This document shows, one piece after another, positions 35,101 through 45,200 of a stretch of 51,664 nucleotides of DNA. The stretch covers positions 1 through 51,664 of the forward strand of contig NZ_MAOE01000078.1 in NCBI RefSeq assembly GCF_001884185.1. The letters are read 5' to 3'. The position numbers and the translations under genes are program-made. Every line of letters starts with the position of its first letter. Within the stretch, counting starts at the first letter, position 1. The DNA comes from Bacillus albus. Lineage in GTDB: Bacteria > Bacillota > Bacilli > Bacillales > Bacillaceae_G. A model generated the notes under the pieces. That model did not search any database. It was not told the origin of the DNA and saw nothing but the letters and a program-made list of their open reading frames with translations.

Positions 35101-36073
35101 AATTAACTTTATGCTAGTTTCTCCACTAAAGTAAGCGATATTACAGGGTGTTAAAAAACATATCCAGTCATTTTGAATAAGTTTTTCTTATATTTGTCCT
35201 CATATAAATAAGTCGCTTTAATAGGAACACCACTAATACAGTGATAACTAATGGTAGTTCAGTTAACAAGACATTGATAGTTACCTACCAAAATCCCTTT
35301 CTATGTCAATTTCATATCTCATGTTAATGTCAGTGGGGGTTAGATTTCTGTTCAAATTGGATAATTTCCAACTTTGACAAAAGCTATCCTGTTGGAAATT
35401 AAGCCAATCACATCTTCGTATTGTTTGAAAATCATAGGTGCTAACACATCGACATAAATCTATCATAAATATTCCATATACTATTAAAAATACTCGTAAA
35501 TATCATATTGATCGTGACATAGAGTAAACATTAGACCCCAAAGTCCATTCACATTAACTCTAATTTTAAATCCCTAGCTATATTTACTCTCATAAAAACT
35601 ACTAATTTGGTAATATTATTACCTTTTTTTCTAGCTATTATACATTACAATTTAAATTCCCTAGCTTACGTCGGCTTATTTTTCTGCACTATCATTGATT
35701 ATCTCCTCATAACTTATTTACAAAATACCTATATTTCCTTATCATTAGTATTAAGTAACATGTTTTGTTAATCTCATGGCAACTATCATTGATCTTGCTA
35801 ACATAAAGAATAGGGGTATCCATTGATAGAACATTGCCATTTATATACTTTGGGGTAACAATAGCATCAACAAATCAAGCGTATTTTATATCAATAGTCA
35901 ATGTTCTGTTAACAAACATTCAATTACATGTTAATTTTATCTTTCATGTGAGTTACTGAATACATAGGGATTTACATACATATTAGCGAAGTAATACCTA
36001 ACATGTTAATCTCAGTTCACATGTTAATTCCAAATTGAGTGTTCATGAGTTGATTTTTAAGGAGGTTGTTACA
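35101..36073. promoter_or_regulatory. tubY upstream region with scattered CATGTTAAT sites
   Basis: The motif continues at about 35303 (GTCAATTTCATATCTCATG), 35933 and as ACATGTTAAT twice, 36001-36010 and 36019-36028, 18 bases apart. This lies directly upstream of the tubY ribosome site. The pair is a good candidate operator for autoregulation. No gene is seen in the rest of this stretch. Confidence 0.5.
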
Positions 36074-36814
36074 ATGATTGAACAAAAAAACGAATCACAA
36101 GACCATCAAATTAACGATGATGACATATTAGATGATAATATTTTTGAAAAAGCATGGCGAATAACTGAATTCTCTAAACTAGTTGGACGTCATCACAATA
36201 CCGTTTATAATTGGTTCAATATTTTAGAAGAAAAAGGGCTCCACGAAACGTTAAGAACCCAAAATACAAATGAAAAACTCTATAATGCATTAGATCTTGA
36301 AATTGCTCTATTTATTAAACAAAAAAGGGATGAGAAATGGTCTTTAGATGCAATTATTGACCTATTACCACATCAATTCGATTTGAGACCTGTATCACCA
36401 GAAAATCAATCAAATGAAGTGTCTACTGAATTAAACCTTCAGGCCACTGCAGAAATCATTGAAAAAATGGTAACTAAACAGTTAGAGGAAAAAATAAAAC
36501 ATATTGAGTCTCGTTATGAAGAGAGGGTAGACAGTATACTTAAACAATTACCGCAACCAGAGGATGCTGAAACTCTAAAATTACGTCAACGTCAAGAAAG
36601 ACTTGATAACTTTATTATTGAACACAGAGCACGACAGGAATTAAGAAAACAAGCAGAAGGCCTGTGGAATAGTAAAGCTGAAGATGAACGTACCAGAAAG
36701 GTAGGATGGTTTAAAAAAGAGGAAGATTTGGGTAAAAAACAACTTTTCATTGAACAGTATATACAGGATAATATAATTGATTATATAAAATCTCTTATGA
36801 ATTCTGTGGAATAA
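36074..36814 (+). CDS. tubY: TubY-like regulator (MerR-type HTH plus coiled coil)
   Basis: 246 residues. The start is ATG 36074 (MIEQKNESQD) with TTAAGGAGGTTG upstream. Residues about 30-95 hold a MerR-like winged helix (WRITEFSKLVGRHHNTVYNW, LYNALDLEIALFIKQKRDEK). A long coiled coil (about 125-215) and a basic C terminus follow. This layout matches TubY of type III (tubulin-like) plasmid partition systems. It is convergent with tubZ and is flanked upstream by many repeated sites it might bind. Confidence 0.8.
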   Translation: MIEQKNESQDHQINDDDILDDNIFEKAWRITEFSKLVGRHHNTVYNWFNILEEKGLHETLRTQNTNEKLYNALDLEIALFIKQKRDEKWSLDAIIDLLPHQFDLRPVSPENQSNEVSTELNLQATAEIIEKMVTKQLEEKIKHIESRYEERVDSILKQLPQPEDAETLKLRQRQERLDNFIIEHRARQELRKQAEGLWNSKAEDERTRKVGWFKKEEDLGKKQLFIEQYIQDNIIDYIKSLMNSVE

Positions 36815-36852
36815 CAAAAAAAGTCTGGAACTTAGTCCAGACTTTTTTATTA
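36813..36852. terminator. Bidirectional terminator between tubY and tubZ
   Basis: AAAAAAAGTCTGGA/TCCAGACTTTTTT hairpin serves both convergent genes. Confidence 0.85.
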
Positions 36853-38301
36853 TTTTGTAGTACCAAACATCTTATCTGGATCTAGAAAATCTGATAAATC
36901 TTCATCTTCATTTGCTCCACCATCATTTTCTTCGTCACTACCCATATCGATAAAATCTCCAAATGCAAAACCTAAATCCTCATCCTCATCAATACTCTCG
37001 ATAGTACTAATTTGAGACTTTGTAAACTGAATCTGGCTTTGTCTTTCTTTAAACTCATTAAATTCTTCAACTAATCCTTTAGATAGTCTTGATGGTAATG
37101 CATCAGTTTTATAGAACGTATATACACTTCCTAAGAAATCATTTTTACTTACCAAATATCCGTTAAAAACTGTACCGTTTATTGGTAGATTATTTGAAAC
37201 TTCTACCTTAGCATCATCCATAAAGGAATCATTAATATTTTTTTGCTCATCTAAGATAGCAAGCATACCAAAATGATGTACTTTTGATGCTTCTACAGAA
37301 CCGTCGTTATTCTTCTTCATCAAATCAATTGGAGGATGGAAAGAGCTACCTCTTAATGATTCTTGGAACATCTCTATAATTGCATGGCTATTTTCTATCT
37401 GGTTCATATTACGTGAAACCTTATTAATTACTAAACAGCCTGTTTTCTCAAGTAAAATACGCTTAAAGTCTTGAGAATCGAGTATTACAGATGTACCAGA
37501 TCCATTGGCAGCGGTATTTAGCTCATGAATAATTTCACTAATGCGTTGATTTGCATAATCCCGTGAATTGGCGATACCTTTTTTCTCATTTTCATTTAAT
37601 TCCTTAAATTCATCGTAGAAGTGCTGATTATCAGCAAATACTACAAAAGCTACACCTTTGGATTTATCATTTGCTAATTTCCAAATCTCCTGTGAAAATT
37701 TATTTACTTGTCGTAATACATCGGGCCCATCTGCTCGAACGGGAAGTGTTACGACAATCCCCATTTTAATAAAATCTTTGCGCTCAATAGCATTTTCAAA
37801 GGCAATTCTCGCAAACTTTGCTTGATTTGCTTTGATTTCAGACATTGGATATTGCTTCGCAACTTTTTGTAATTCTTGTCTGATTACTGGTTTGTTATGA
37901 AAAGCCGAAAATTCTTCAATAGCTTTAATGATTGTAGAAGTTCCTGTTCCTCCACCTAAACCGGCAAAGAATAGAACAAGTTCATCAGAAGGTCTTACAC
38001 GTTCAGTAATAAATTCTTTTAATTTTTCTTTTGCTTCCTCATTTGAATCAAGAACCTTTACCGCACGCTCAGGGTTCTTACCTAAACCACCTAATTTAAG
38101 TGAAACTTGATTACTTTTTGGTACATTTTTTAATTCAGCTAGATCTCCATCATTACTATTTAGTGCTAAGCAATTATATACTGCTGTGCCATCTGTATGT
38201 GTATATTCCGCAAATTTATCTACCATTCTAGTACCAGCTTGACCAAATCCAACCATTGTCATTTTAACTGCTACTTCATTTTTCAAGAAGTTTTTTGCCA
38301 T
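36850..38301 (-). CDS. tubZ: TubZ (RepX-like) tubulin GTPase for plasmid partition/replication
   Basis: 483 residues, ATG 38301 after TAAGGAGAG. The N-terminal strand MTMVGFGQAGTRMVDKF and the tubulin signature FAGLGGGTGTST (about 110-122) identify the GTPase. VVTLPVRADGPDVLRQVNKF and FVVFADNQHFYDEF are typical of pXO1 RepX and pBtoxis TubZ. The C-terminal tail is acidic with a final basic/hydrophobic end (DFLDPDKMFGTTK), the part that contacts TubR. It forms treadmilling filaments that move the TubR-DNA complex. Four bases separate it from tubR. Confidence 0.96.
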   Translation of the reverse strand: MAKNFLKNEVAVKMTMVGFGQAGTRMVDKFAEYTHTDGTAVYNCLALNSNDGDLAELKNVPKSNQVSLKLGGLGKNPERAVKVLDSNEEAKEKLKEFITERVRPSDELVLFFAGLGGGTGTSTIIKAIEEFSAFHNKPVIRQELQKVAKQYPMSEIKANQAKFARIAFENAIERKDFIKMGIVVTLPVRADGPDVLRQVNKFSQEIWKLANDKSKGVAFVVFADNQHFYDEFKELNENEKKGIANSRDYANQRISEIIHELNTAANGSGTSVILDSQDFKRILLEKTGCLVINKVSRNMNQIENSHAIIEMFQESLRGSSFHPPIDLMKKNNDGSVEASKVHHFGMLAILDEQKNINDSFMDDAKVEVSNNLPINGTVFNGYLVSKNDFLGSVYTFYKTDALPSRLSKGLVEEFNEFKERQSQIQFTKSQISTIESIDEDEDLGFAFGDFIDMGSDEENDGGANEDEDLSDFLDPDKMFGTTK

Positions 38302-38305
38302 TATT

Positions 38306-38728
38306 TTATCTCTCCTTATTTACCTTTTTTCTTTTCCCTAACTCAATAAGTACTTGTTGCCCTCTATAAGTTGAGATTAAAAATTTATATGGGTGCATAG
38401 TCTTTTCATAGATTAAAGACATTGATGATAGTGTACTTACACTTATTTCGGCTGAACGTCTAGATATATTTGTACGTTCAACTTCTAATGAATAGGATTT
38501 ACCTTTTTTCTTCTTTACTCTCCTATCAATAACTACATTTTCCACTATTTCATTAATCGATATGCCCCTCATGTACTTTGTCTCTTGAAATTGTTTATTT
38601 ACTACGTTTCCTATGTATAGAAATACACTGTAGAGTATTTCATCTTGTTCAAGTATATCAGCAAACATGTTTACTACTTCATCTGCAAACTTGATTGTTT
38701 GATATTTTTCACTTAAAACCTCGTTCAA
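38306..38728 (-). CDS. tubR: TubR DNA-binding adaptor
   Basis: 140 residues from TTG 38728, with GGGGGGAC upstream. A winged-helix core (EVVNMFADILEQDEILYSVFL..., ISINEIVENVVIDRR, ISRRSAEISVSTLSSMSLIY) matches TubR position and size class, although it is longer than pBtoxis TubR (about 100 aa). It binds centromere iterons and recruits TubZ. The assignment rests mainly on position in front of tubZ. Confidence 0.85.
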   Translation of the reverse strand: MNEVLSEKYQTIKFADEVVNMFADILEQDEILYSVFLYIGNVVNKQFQETKYMRGISINEIVENVVIDRRVKKKKGKSYSLEVERTNISRRSAEISVSTLSSMSLIYEKTMHPYKFLISTYRGQQVLIELGKRKKVNKER

Positions 38729-38789
38729 GTTGTCCCCCCCTTAAAAACATTGGTTAATTATTCCTAGGAACATAGTACATCATTACACG

Positions 38790-39200
38790 TCGTATATCAA
38801 GTCATTATAAATAAAACTTATATATAGGTCTTATATATAAGACTTGTATCAATAAACCTATAAAGAATCTATGTTTTATAAGGGTTTTAATATACAGCGT
38901 ATATATAACGCGTATACATGTTATATCAATCTTAAATTTCATGTGATTTACATTTTAATTAATTGTAATAAATCACTATAGAAAAAACTGATAAAAATAC
39001 ATGAAAAATCACTCGTTTTTATTAACATGAAACTTACAAAAATATGTATACGACTTATATATAAGTTTTATATATAAGTCGTATACATAAACGCTGTTAT
39101 AACAACGATAAATCAAATTTTATTTGTAACAATTAATTAATATTACCTTATATAAGCTGTATAAATAGGTTTTATATATAAATCTTATTTATACAACTTA
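38790..39200. promoter_or_regulatory. Candidate tubC centromere: TATATAAG palindromes
   Basis: Directly upstream of tubR. Perfect palindrome GTCTTATATATAAGAC at 38828-38843; a perfect inverted repeat with 19-bp arms (GTATACGACTTATATATAA) and 3-base centre at 39046-39086; a third with TGTATAAATA arms at about 39159-39196. Related half-sites (GCGTATATATAACGCG, about 38897) lie between. Iterons upstream of tubR are the normal tubC position; the palindromic form is unusual. Confidence 0.7.
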
Positions 39201-40380
39201 TATAAATCGCATCTAAAATATTCAATATCCAAGCACCTACTATCATACGCGTGTATATATTTTACTAAAGAGATTTCATGAAGATTTTATAACAATTCAC
39301 ACTAAGTTTTTTTATTACTTAATTGGTTTGAAGGGATTTATCTCTTATAAGGACGATAATTGTTAATGTTATGTTAATGCGCTGTTCTTTACCTAGTACT
39401 TGTTAGTTCACATGAATGTATATGTTGACAGAAAAAATATGCTCTGTGCCTCATTTGAATATAATTCCATGTCAATTTCAGTCACTCTTAGAAAGCCATT
39501 AGAAGAGGCTGTTAATTTCATATAAACAACAGAAATCATCTCAGATTATAATTAACATGTTAAAAAGAGAGCCAGCGGTTAAGCTGACTAATGCAATGGT
39601 CCTTAAAATTCCTGTAAATAATCTCTTATACTAAGACATTCAAATAGTATAATGCTAAAAATTTGTATCATCGCTATGAAAAAGGAACATTTCTGTAAAT
39701 TGAATTATTAACAATAAGTTCTTATCTTATTAACATCAAAGTGATACTTACATTACACTAAAAGTATTATTAATTTAGTAGAAATAATGATAGCAATTAG
39801 AACTTCACATAAAATTAACAACTAATTAATTTCATGTGAATGTAACCTTTTTGTTAAGCACATGTAGACATACTCATTAATTTTTTGTCTAAGTATTTTA
39901 TAAGATAGAACACGTAAAAGAATAAGTTAAATTTTCACACTGAATCTGTAACAAACGTAAGAGAGGGCACTCCAACAAAAAGTTTACTTTCTAAAAAATA
40001 TAGGGAAAGCTACTTTTGGCTATTAAAAGTCTCATTATAATTTTTGAATAATTGTAATCAATTAAAATGTTATTATTCCTATCTAATAAATGTTAGGACG
40101 TTATAACATTATTTTATTAACGAAATTTCATTATAACTATTGTTAGCTATCTAGTAGTATATCGGCCTAACAACACGAAAGGTTTAATAGATCCATATAA
40201 ACCCATAATCTATAAGAGGTTTATAAGTGTAATTACCATCCCAACTCTGGTGTACAAAATTGGGTATCTCTGAAAAGCAAAACCTCTTATTCATGTTTTC
40301 TTATTTTACAACCACTATATCGATGTAATAGTATATTAAAAATGATAGGGATTTATTTTAAGTCTAATTTAATATAAGAG
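39201..40380. other. Non-coding region with dispersed CATGTTAAT/TTAATTTCAT sites
   Basis: No gene. Copies of the motif found in the 33-35 kb array recur, for example TGTTAATTTCATATAAACAA (about 39509), ATGTCAATTTCAG (about 39468), TTAATTTCATGTGAA (about 39826) and ATTAACATGTTAAA (about 39551). The same protein may thus bind on both sides of tubYZR. Confidence 0.55.
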
Positions 40381-40389
40381 GTGTATACT

Positions 40390-41673
40390 TTGTCCGGAGA
40401 AGTGTATAAATATAAACGTCCAGGTACCAAAAAACATTTTCACTTAAAAGAAGCAGACGTTTTTATGTTAACAGTTTTATATTACAAAAGAGCTCTTACA
40501 ACACGACAAATCACAATGTTATATAGTGCATTTGAGGGAAGAGAATGTTCTGAAGCTAGCATATTTACAAAGCTTGATCGATACTCACAATACGGAGCTT
40601 TGCTAACTAAAAAAATAGATAAAAGGGATGACAGCATTACGAAACGCGCCTTATTTGCCTTAAAAGAAAAAACAATTGAATTTTTAATGGAGATAGGGAG
40701 AATTCCTAAAAAAAGTTCCAAAAGAAGGTACTCACGAGCAACTTCTTTTCACACAGTATGTTCACGCGAAGTCATTATCCGTACTCTTCTAGCGACTACA
40801 AAGAAAGCTCAAACCAATGAAGTATTATATAAAATGGATATTCGTTCTTTTTACCAGAAACAAAATATGACAATTGAGGATGACCAGTTGCCTTTGATTC
40901 CTGATGAACATATTTCATATCTAGATAAAAATATCTATATCGAGATGGATATGTGTAAAGAAACAAATGCTACCTTAGTTGAAAAAGTAGGTAAGTACAT
41001 AGAATTTTCACAAAAAATGAATGAGAATATAACCGTTGTTTTTGTTATGTACGACAAATCTATGTTCCTTGCCGAAGATGCTGAACCACCATACGTGCGT
41101 ATGAAAAATCTATTATTTTCCATACGGAAATATCATGAAATGTTAATGAATCTACCCAATCTACATATACACGTCTGCTCACTTAAAAATGCTGGAGATG
41201 TAATTTCAGATATCATCCTTGGAATAGATGATAATCATAACTTTGAACAAGATATTCTTTTATCTTTATCTCAGCGTTCAGTAGGAGATGCCGATTGGCG
41301 TTACGCATTTGTTGAAAGGGTTCAAGCGTTCAAAGAACCAATAGATGGAGGCCTTCGACGAACGTATAAGAGAGATAAAGATGTTATCCAAGATTTCTTC
41401 TTTATTTTCGGAAATGAAAATGATTACCGGATGATTGCTAGACTAGACGATGTCATATTTTCAAGAAAAGAAGGAGTCGAAGGCGTTCCACTTGTTGTTA
41501 TTTATCCGAAACGTGAAAAACCTAGAGATATTCTTTTAATGAACGCTTATCAAAACGTTCTACTGCTATCCTTACAAAATGAAAGTGTCACTATAGAAGC
41601 GGATGAACAGATTCTGGTACGTACCGCAAATAACATTCATCCGAAAAGACGTAAACTTGTAGAATTATATTAA
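40390..41673 (+). CDS. Replication-relaxation-like winged-helix protein (427 aa)
   Basis: The start is TTG 40390, six bases after AAGAGGTG; the GTG at 40381 is part of that site. Residues about 20-95 form winged-helix motifs (FMLTVLYYKRALTTRQITML, SIFTKLDRYSQYGALLTKK) like the Replic_Relax family of plasmid proteins. The C-terminal 250 residues are an alpha/beta domain (YIEMDMCKETNATLVEKVGKY) resembling a nuclease-like fold: E-M-D and E-K spacing is suggestive, but not proven. It heads the coupling-protein gene set, and together with its related neighbour at 47924 may act in DNA processing for transfer. Confidence 0.6.
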   Translation: MSGEVYKYKRPGTKKHFHLKEADVFMLTVLYYKRALTTRQITMLYSAFEGRECSEASIFTKLDRYSQYGALLTKKIDKRDDSITKRALFALKEKTIEFLMEIGRIPKKSSKRRYSRATSFHTVCSREVIIRTLLATTKKAQTNEVLYKMDIRSFYQKQNMTIEDDQLPLIPDEHISYLDKNIYIEMDMCKETNATLVEKVGKYIEFSQKMNENITVVFVMYDKSMFLAEDAEPPYVRMKNLLFSIRKYHEMLMNLPNLHIHVCSLKNAGDVISDIILGIDDNHNFEQDILLSLSQRSVGDADWRYAFVERVQAFKEPIDGGLRRTYKRDKDVIQDFFFIFGNENDYRMIARLDDVIFSRKEGVEGVPLVVIYPKREKPRDILLMNAYQNVLLLSLQNESVTIEADEQILVRTANNIHPKRRKLVELY

Positions 41674-41791
41674 TCTATTATTTTCTATATAACTCTATAT
41701 AATTTTATTGATTTTCATTATTTAAAGTGTTAGAATAACGTTTGAACATATAATGAAAACTACAATCAAATCAGAACATATGAAATTAAGG

Positions 41792-41838
41792 CAAGCGACA
41801 CACGCTGTTTTTACAGTGGGTGTCGCTTGTCTTTTTTT
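41792..41838 (+). promoter_or_regulatory. Leader hairpin before the 128-aa/coupling-protein genes
   Basis: CAAGCGACAC and GTGTCGCTTG, with an inner GCTG/CAGT pairing, form a long stem followed by TTTTTTT and then GAAAGGTGG. The position is the same as in the GGACACACC leaders, but the core sequence is only partly similar (GACAC). It may also terminate the upstream gene. Confidence 0.6.
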
Positions 41839-41863
41839 GTATGAAGAAAGGTGGAAAATGATA

Positions 41864-42250
41864 ATGAATTTACAATTTGCAACAACAACGAATGGGGGAG
41901 TGCTCTCTGCAAGAGAAGCATTTAAGAACCCAGAACTTGTACTTAAACATATTACAGAAGAGGGTGCAACGTTTAATGTTTCTTTACAAGATATCCAAGT
42001 TCCTGGAAAGCCAAATTACTTTTGGTACGATGTCATAATTGAAACAGCAACAAATAAAAAAATAGAGGTGAATATTGCAGTACTTTCTCAAGAAGAATAT
42101 GACCAACTATGTGAAAGAAGTAGTATTGATTTATATTTAAAACAAACCGAAGATGCGGCGAAATTCTTTTTAGAAAAATCAAAAGAGCAATTTAAACCTG
42201 AATTCAATAATCGCTTCACATTCCATCATAAAATTCAAATATACCTGTAA
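41864..42250 (+). CDS. Hypothetical 128-aa protein
   Basis: The start is ATG 41864 (MNLQFATTTNGGVLSAREAF) with GAAAGGTGG upstream. The frame's earlier start at 41753 would read through the hairpin terminator. It is soluble, with strand-rich first half and helical second half (KQTEDAAKFFLEKSKEQF). No family recognised. It is 17 bases from the coupling ATPase gene and should be co-translated. Confidence 0.65.
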   Translation: MNLQFATTTNGGVLSAREAFKNPELVLKHITEEGATFNVSLQDIQVPGKPNYFWYDVIIETATNKKIEVNIAVLSQEEYDQLCERSSIDLYLKQTEDAAKFFLEKSKEQFKPEFNNRFTFHHKIQIYL

Positions 42251-42267
42251 GATGTAGGTGATTTTCT

Positions 42268-45200
42268 ATGGGGACACTTAAACAACGGTTACCGTTATTT
42301 ACTACACTCACCTTAATTAGTGGATTTATTTTTTCATTTGGATTCGGTCTAGTAAACTACATAAAGTTACTTTACTATGCATTTGAACCACCGTCTTATC
42401 CTATAGAAATTACATATATACCACTTATTTTAATGTTCTTCTCTTTACTATTAGGAGAATTTAGCTTTAGGTTTTACAGCCGCATTCCTGCTTTACATGT
42501 CAAAAATGGAAATTTGTTAATCTTAATTACCTCTCACATTGCAGTTGATATCCAATTTTTATGGTTTGCAACTGCTCCGATCCATGCAAAGGTTATTCCT
42601 TATCTCACGGATAAATCAAAACATATTAATTTTGGTGAATATGAGGCAATAGGCCAGGTTTTAACAGGAAATTTTCACACACTCATTTTGATTTTTGTAT
42701 TTTTACCCACAGTATTTATGATTTTGTTTACACTTTGGTATAGTGGCCATATTGTTCGTTACCGAGGGGAGATATTAAAGTGGGCACAAAAATACGAATA
42801 TAAAAATCACAAGTTGCAAAAATGGTTTAATAGCCAAGAAGAACAAATATATCCTGATGTAGAAATCGGGCCTCATATTGAGCATAAAGAGATGGTTCGT
42901 ATTAAGGGGAAAGATAGAACGCTAAATGGAATTATTATTGGTCCGATTGGTTCTGGTAAAACATCAAGTTTAATTATTCCTATGATAAATCAAGATTTAC
43001 ACTGGATGGTACGTTTCATAAATAAGTTTGAAACAGCGTATAAAAAGAATGATTATGATACAGAAGAAGTAAAAGGAACATATTTAAATGGTGTGACTGT
43101 TATTGAACCTAGTAATGATTTATGTCAAAAAGTATTTAAGTTGGTACAAGCACATAAGATCCCTGCAAGTTCTGTTTACTATATCGATCCAACTAATCCT
43201 GATACCAAAAATATAAACATTCTGCGAGGACCAGTTGATAAAGTAGCAGAGGTTTTCGCAATGGTTATTCAAGGTTTGTCTGAATCTAACAATGCGTTCT
43301 TTGAACAGGCCCAGCGTAACCACCTTAAACAACATATCTATTTACTAAAACTACACAACCCACAAAAAGATGTTACCTTCGACGACTTAATTGAGATGTA
43401 TGATGATGTAGAACGTGTCCATCGTATGCATAAACTTTTAAAGGTACAAGTAGAGAAGTTATATGATTTTGTTCAAAGCGGGGATGCTTCACGTGACCAA
43501 AAAAATGAATATAAAATTATAAAAGGTATTGATGAATGGTTTGATAATACCATTCGTGAAAAAACAGGCTTCCAAGGAGAACCAGCAGTTTATAAATCAG
43601 GGAAATATCGCGGACAACCAATGCATTATGACAGAGAAGAAGAATATGTTAAAGGTTTACGTAATATCTTAAAAGATTTGGCTTCTAACGTTCTAATACG
43701 ACGCGTTTTATTTGGAACATCCGATTTTGATTTCGATGTTCATTTAGAGCAAGGGGGCATTTTACTTGTTAATACAGCGAAAGGGGAGTTAGCAGACCTT
43801 TCAAACGTATTAGGAAAATTTATATTGTTAAGTATGCAGAATGCAGTATTCCGTAGAGTGCCAAATATCTCACCTTACCATCACATTATTGTCGATGAGT
43901 TTCCGGATTATGTGGTGCGGCCATTTAAAGAATTCCCTGCACAATCTCGTAAATATAAAGTAATTCTAACAATTGCTAGCCAAACACTATCTCAATTAGC
44001 TCTCGACTTCACAGAGCAATACATGTTTACCTTACTGGGCTCATTCCGTAACAAAATGATATTTGGAGATGTAACGCCATATGATGCAAAAATCTTCTCT
44101 GACATGTTTGGTGAAAAAGAGGAATTTAAAGAGGCGGAATCCGAACAAGGTATTTCTCCTATGCAAGAGAATCCTGTTAGTCGATTAGGATCAACCTATC
44201 AGAAAACAAAAGAAGTTATTATGTCACCAGGAGATATCATGGCACAAGGTGCATTCATCTGTGCTGCCCGTATTGTACAAGACAATCATGTCCAACCCGT
44301 ACAACAAATTACGAGTAACTTTGTACCAAAAGAAGAATTTATTCAAGCGGTTATTCAGGTAGATATGGAAATAGGACGATATTGGGAAAATGAACGTCTC
44401 CGTCTTATTAATGAATCTATCGTCAAAGCAAATCCTATGCAGCATGTAGATGCAGAGAAGATGAAAGAATTTGTCCCTTTATTCCCTATGCAAGATGAGG
44501 AAATGGAGAAAGATATACCAATAAAATTACAAGGTGAGCAACAATACATTGTATCATTGGAGAATTATAGGGGACATAAATCCGAAAGTACAATCTCATC
44601 AAACGATTCTGCAGTTGTCAGCGAACAGATCGAGGTTGATAAAGAAGAGGCTGAAAATAAATTGTATAAAGAAATTAAAGAATTCGTTATTGAATCACAA
44701 CAAGTCTCTCCAGCCTTTCTGCAAAGAAAATTTAAAATTAGCTATATGAAAGCTGCTCGATTTATTGAGAAGTTAGAACAAAATCAAGTTGTAAGTTCTT
44801 ATGCAGGGAATGGCCCTCGTACAGTTCTAATTTCAAATGATAATAGTATACCAATATTACCAAGAGAATCAGATATTAATACTACCCAATTACTTGATAA
44901 AAGTATAGAGAATACTAATTCACAAAAGGTAGCCATTTCAGGCGAAGACAACGAGGTTACGCAAGGAGAGACAAGTTTCTTTAAAGATATTCTATATGAC
45001 GATGTTTTAACTTTTGTAAAAAAAGCTGGTACCACGTCTATATCTTTACTGCAGGACAATTTTAAAATAACTTATACACGTGCATCGAGATTAATAGACG
45101 CCTTACAACGAAATGGCGAGTTGCCAGTATTAGAAGAAATATCAATAGAAAGTGTAAGTCCTGAAATAACTAATACAGTCCCGGAGGAACATATTGAGGA

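Noticed and set aside
36035-36073. Upstream start for tubY
   Set aside because: The ATG at 36074 has the only strong ribosome site (AAGGAGGT); the extension would cover that site.
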